This document shows, one piece after another, positions 62,017 through 64,000 of a DNA stretch of 64,000 nt. The notes beneath the pieces were generated by a model. That model did not search any database. It saw only the letters and a list, made by a program, of their open reading frames with translations, and had not been told where the DNA came from. This stretch comes from JBJYKD01 sp049310025 (lineage in GTDB: Bacteria > Bacillota > Thermosediminibacteria > Thermosediminibacterales > Tepidanaerobacteraceae), in contig NZ_JBJYKD010000001.1 of assembly GCF_049310025.1 (NCBI RefSeq), positions 124,001-188,000 of the forward strand, given 5' to 3'. The first letter of the stretch is position 1. Each line of letters begins with the position of its first letter. The position numbers and the translations under genes are program-made.

Positions 62017-62092
62017 AATTTCACCCCATGTCATTCTATATGCCGCCGGCAATTTCCGGCGGCATATCTACCCTTTTTCTATTCTGATGCAT

Positions 62093-63148
62093 TTACTTTG
62101 CCGCTTTTATCTGGTCAATTAAATCTTTGAAATCCGCTCCGAACTTGTCATAAACGGGTTTCACTGCATCCTGCCACGGTTTCAAATCTGTAACTTCAGT
62201 TATGATATTTCCTTTGGCTTTGACGGCTTCAATCGACTTCTTTTCATATTCTTTCCATGCTTTTTTCTGCACTTCTTCAGAGGCTTTGGCCGCCTCTTTG
62301 ATTATCTTTTTATCTTCATCGCTCAGTTTGTCCCATAAGGCCTTCGAAACAATCACAACTTCAGGTGTCATTGTATGGTTGTCCAGGGTGGCGTATTTCG
62401 CCACTTCATAATGGGATGTAGAATAGTAGCTGGGCCAGTTGTTCTCGGCGCCGTCGATTACACCCGTCTGGAGGCCGTTGTAAACTTCGTTGTAAGCCAT
62501 AGGCGTTGCGGAAGCTCCCAGTGCTTCTACCAGACCCACCATCAGCTCTGACTGCTGTACCCTGATCTTCAATCCTTTCAGGTCTGCGGGTGTCTTTATT
62601 TCCCTCTTGCGGTTGTAGAAAAATCTTGCGCCGGAATCGTAATAAGCAAGACCGATCATATTTGAATCCTTAAGAGAATCCAGCAGCTGTTCTCCTATTG
62701 GACCATCTAGAACCTTCCACTTGTGTTCTTCACTGTCAAAAATATACGGCAATGACAGAACCCTTAACTTTTTATCAAAATCCGAAAGGGGCTGAGCGTT
62801 GACCCTGGCAAAATCGATGCCGCCCATCTGAACGGCTTCAATAACGCTTTTTTCATCGCCAAGCTGGCCGCCGGCATATACGTCTATTTTTATTCTGCCG
62901 TTGGTCTTCTCATTGACGATTCTGGCGAACTCTTTGTCCCCTATGGTAGTGGGGTAATCTTCGGGCTGGTTTTCGGCCAATTTCAAAACCATCTGCTGGC
63001 CGCTTTGCGCACTGCCTCCATCAGACGGAGTATTCGACTGACCTGTGTTTGACTGGGATTGCTGCCCTCCGCCGCATCCGGCTAAAATAAAAACCGCCAG
63101 CATGATACCAATTAAGATAGCCATCCTCTTTGAACGGAAAAATGACAT
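62093..63148 (-). CDS. dctP: TRAP transporter substrate-binding lipoprotein DctP
   Basis: A 351-residue binding protein. The signal peptide ends in the lipobox LAGC and is followed by a Ser/Gln/Gly linker. The DctP fold shows RIKIDVYAGGQLGDEKSVIEAVQMG, LKGLKIRVQQSELMVGLVEALGA (ligand-carboxylate Arg) and ATPMAYNEVYNGLQTGVIDGAENN. It delivers the sugar acid to DctQM. GGGAGG precedes the ATG. It is the first gene of the dctPQM-M24-iolB unit. Confidence 0.95.
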   Translation of the reverse strand: MSFFRSKRMAILIGIMLAVFILAGCGGGQQSQSNTGQSNTPSDGGSAQSGQQMVLKLAENQPEDYPTTIGDKEFARIVNEKTNGRIKIDVYAGGQLGDEKSVIEAVQMGGIDFARVNAQPLSDFDKKLRVLSLPYIFDSEEHKWKVLDGPIGEQLLDSLKDSNMIGLAYYDSGARFFYNRKREIKTPADLKGLKIRVQQSELMVGLVEALGASATPMAYNEVYNGLQTGVIDGAENNWPSYYSTSHYEVAKYATLDNHTMTPEVVIVSKALWDKLSDEDKKIIKEAAKASEEVQKKAWKEYEKKSIEAVKAKGNIITEVTDLKPWQDAVKPVYDKFGADFKDLIDQIKAAK

Positions 63149-63538
63149 AGAATTTCCTCCCTCTCGTTTTTTTGTTTAAATATGTTTTTAAAATCCCCCC
63201 TGTTTTTCTTCATCTATCGCCCCCTCATATGAGTTAATGAAGTAAATTCAAAGTTCTTTTTTTAATTTAATTAATTAATCCTGTATATTATTTCTCCACA
63301 CTTTTTTAAAATCCTGCCTAATATATAAAATTTTTTAGTTTATTACAATAGATTATTTTAACGAATGAGAAAAAAGCATATCTTGCATTGTTTTTATTAT
63401 ATTTCATCAGGTTTGCCTGAGCCCTTTATCTTTAACCGCCCGCCCGGTAGACTGCCCATGCCGGGTACATAATGAAGAGAGCTATCCAAATTTTGATAAC
63501 CCTCTTCATTGTTTAAATATTTTATATTCACCCGAATT
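63149..63538. other. 390-bp intergenic region upstream of dctP
   Basis: AT-rich leader region of the uronate operon. It holds the 13-mer TTAATTAATTAAT (63267-63279) shared with uxaB. It also holds a long inverted repeat, AATGAAGAG...CTCTTCATT (63471-63510), just after the SLH gene, which may act as its terminator although no long T run follows. No gene was found. Confidence 0.6.
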
Positions 63539-64000
63539 TTATTTGCCTGCGTAATCGGAAACTCTGGCCATTACCGCAGCAGCCTGTGCTCTTGTTAACG
63601 TGACCTTAGGCATAAACATATTGTTGCCCACACCTTCCATCAATCCCATGTAGCGGGTACGTGCCACAGCGGTTTTATAGGTGCCGGAAACATCATCCCT
63701 GTCTGTATAGGTGGGAGTGGCGTTGCTGGCATTCTTATATGAGACGCCGCACGAGTTAATAGCGATGGACGCCATCTCTTCCCGGGTGATTGTACCATTT
63801 GGATTGAAGGCCCCTTTGACCAGCTTCATCATACCCCTTTCTACTACTGCCGCCACCATGTCATAATCAGGCGTGCCGGGAGTCATATCAGAAATACTCA
63901 CATCTTTTTCAGGTGCAGTTAAACCCCACAGTTTCGCCAGCATCCTGGCAAACTCTATCCGAGTAATATTGGCATTGGGGTCGAACTTTTCACTTTCATC
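63539..64000 (-). CDS. S-layer homology (SLH) domain protein, C-terminal part (cut by right edge)
   Basis: The last 153 codons of a larger surface protein. Two SLH repeats are visible: one beginning FDPNANITRIEFARMLA at the edge, and one with GAFNPNGTITREEMASIA. A third partial copy lies near the end (MFMPKVTLTRAQAAAVM). SLH domains anchor proteins to pyruvylated cell-wall polysaccharide. The frame is open to the edge, so the start and N-terminal domains are outside the window. Confidence 0.92.
   Translation of the reverse strand, partial: DESEKFDPNANITRIEFARMLAKLWGLTAPEKDVSISDMTPGTPDYDMVAAVVERGMMKLVKGAFNPNGTITREEMASIAINSCGVSYKNASNATPTYTDRDDVSGTYKTAVARTRYMGLMEGVGNNMFMPKVTLTRAQAAAVMARVSDYAGK

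Overview
The window looks like a chromosomal segment of an anaerobic, endospore-forming Gram-positive bacterium of the class Clostridia, probably of the thermophilic Thermoanaerobacter/Thermosediminibacter kind. The grounds are a gerA/gerB/gerC germination operon, a PdaB-like sporulation deacetylase, a glycyl-tRNA synthetase behind a T-box leader, strong AGGAGG-type ribosome binding sites with frequent GTG and TTG starts, two sigma-54 enhancer-binding regulators, an S-layer (SLH) protein, and transporters for alanine and uronates. No rRNA, tRNA, CRISPR array or intact insertion sequence was seen.

Layout. 1-744: start of a LacI-family regulator running off the left edge, with operator-like palindromes. 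745-4948: gerA-gerB-gerC plus a small membrane protein. 5032-19332: the most unusual part, about 14.3 kb all on the minus strand. In transcription order it encodes RsbR, RsbS, RsbT, a HATPase-PP2C fusion, an RsbU_N-GGDEF diguanylate cyclase and a CBS-PAS-HD protein. After a 314-bp gap with a 60-nt homopolymer come a soluble chemoreceptor with two signalling tips, a triple-CheW protein, CheB, a HEAT-repeat protein, CheR, a REC-CheA lacking its P1 domain, and a separate HPt-P2-STAS protein. It reads as a stressosome, c-di-GMP and chemosensory system in one block, with no flagellar genes nearby. 19545-21300: glyQS with T-box and promoter. 21438-22382: an LDH-family dehydrogenase.

22655-28682: a galactitol-type PTS (EIIA, EIIB, EIIC) with a class II aldolase, a sigma-54 promoter and a LevR-type activator. 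28938-32255: a hypothetical membrane protein, uvrC, a CadC-like ArsR regulator and mobB. 32443-37002: an alanine module (AgcS symporter, TyrR-like sigma-54 activator, alanine dehydrogenase) whose two targets both have a sigma-54 promoter and the same TGGAAC-N5-GTTTCCA palindrome. 37098-47285: a two-component system, PdaB, small membrane proteins, an Na/Pi transporter, a UPF0182 protein, an overlooked 48-residue zinc-ribbon gene, a ZIP transporter and a HutP-family RNA-binding protein.

47471-50395: an ABC transporter (lipoprotein, permease, ATPase) behind a promoter, three evenly spaced UAG triplets and an attenuator hairpin, next to the HutP-family gene. 50392-52092: a B12-binding radical SAM protein. 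52127-63148: a galacturonate/tagaturonate cluster (uxaA, ROK regulator, uxaE, uxaB, iolB, an M24-fold protein lacking most metal ligands, TRAP transporter dctMQP). 63539-64000: end of an SLH-domain protein cut by the right edge.

All functional calls come from reading the translated sequence and recognising motifs. No database search was run. Promoter and operator calls are pattern matches.
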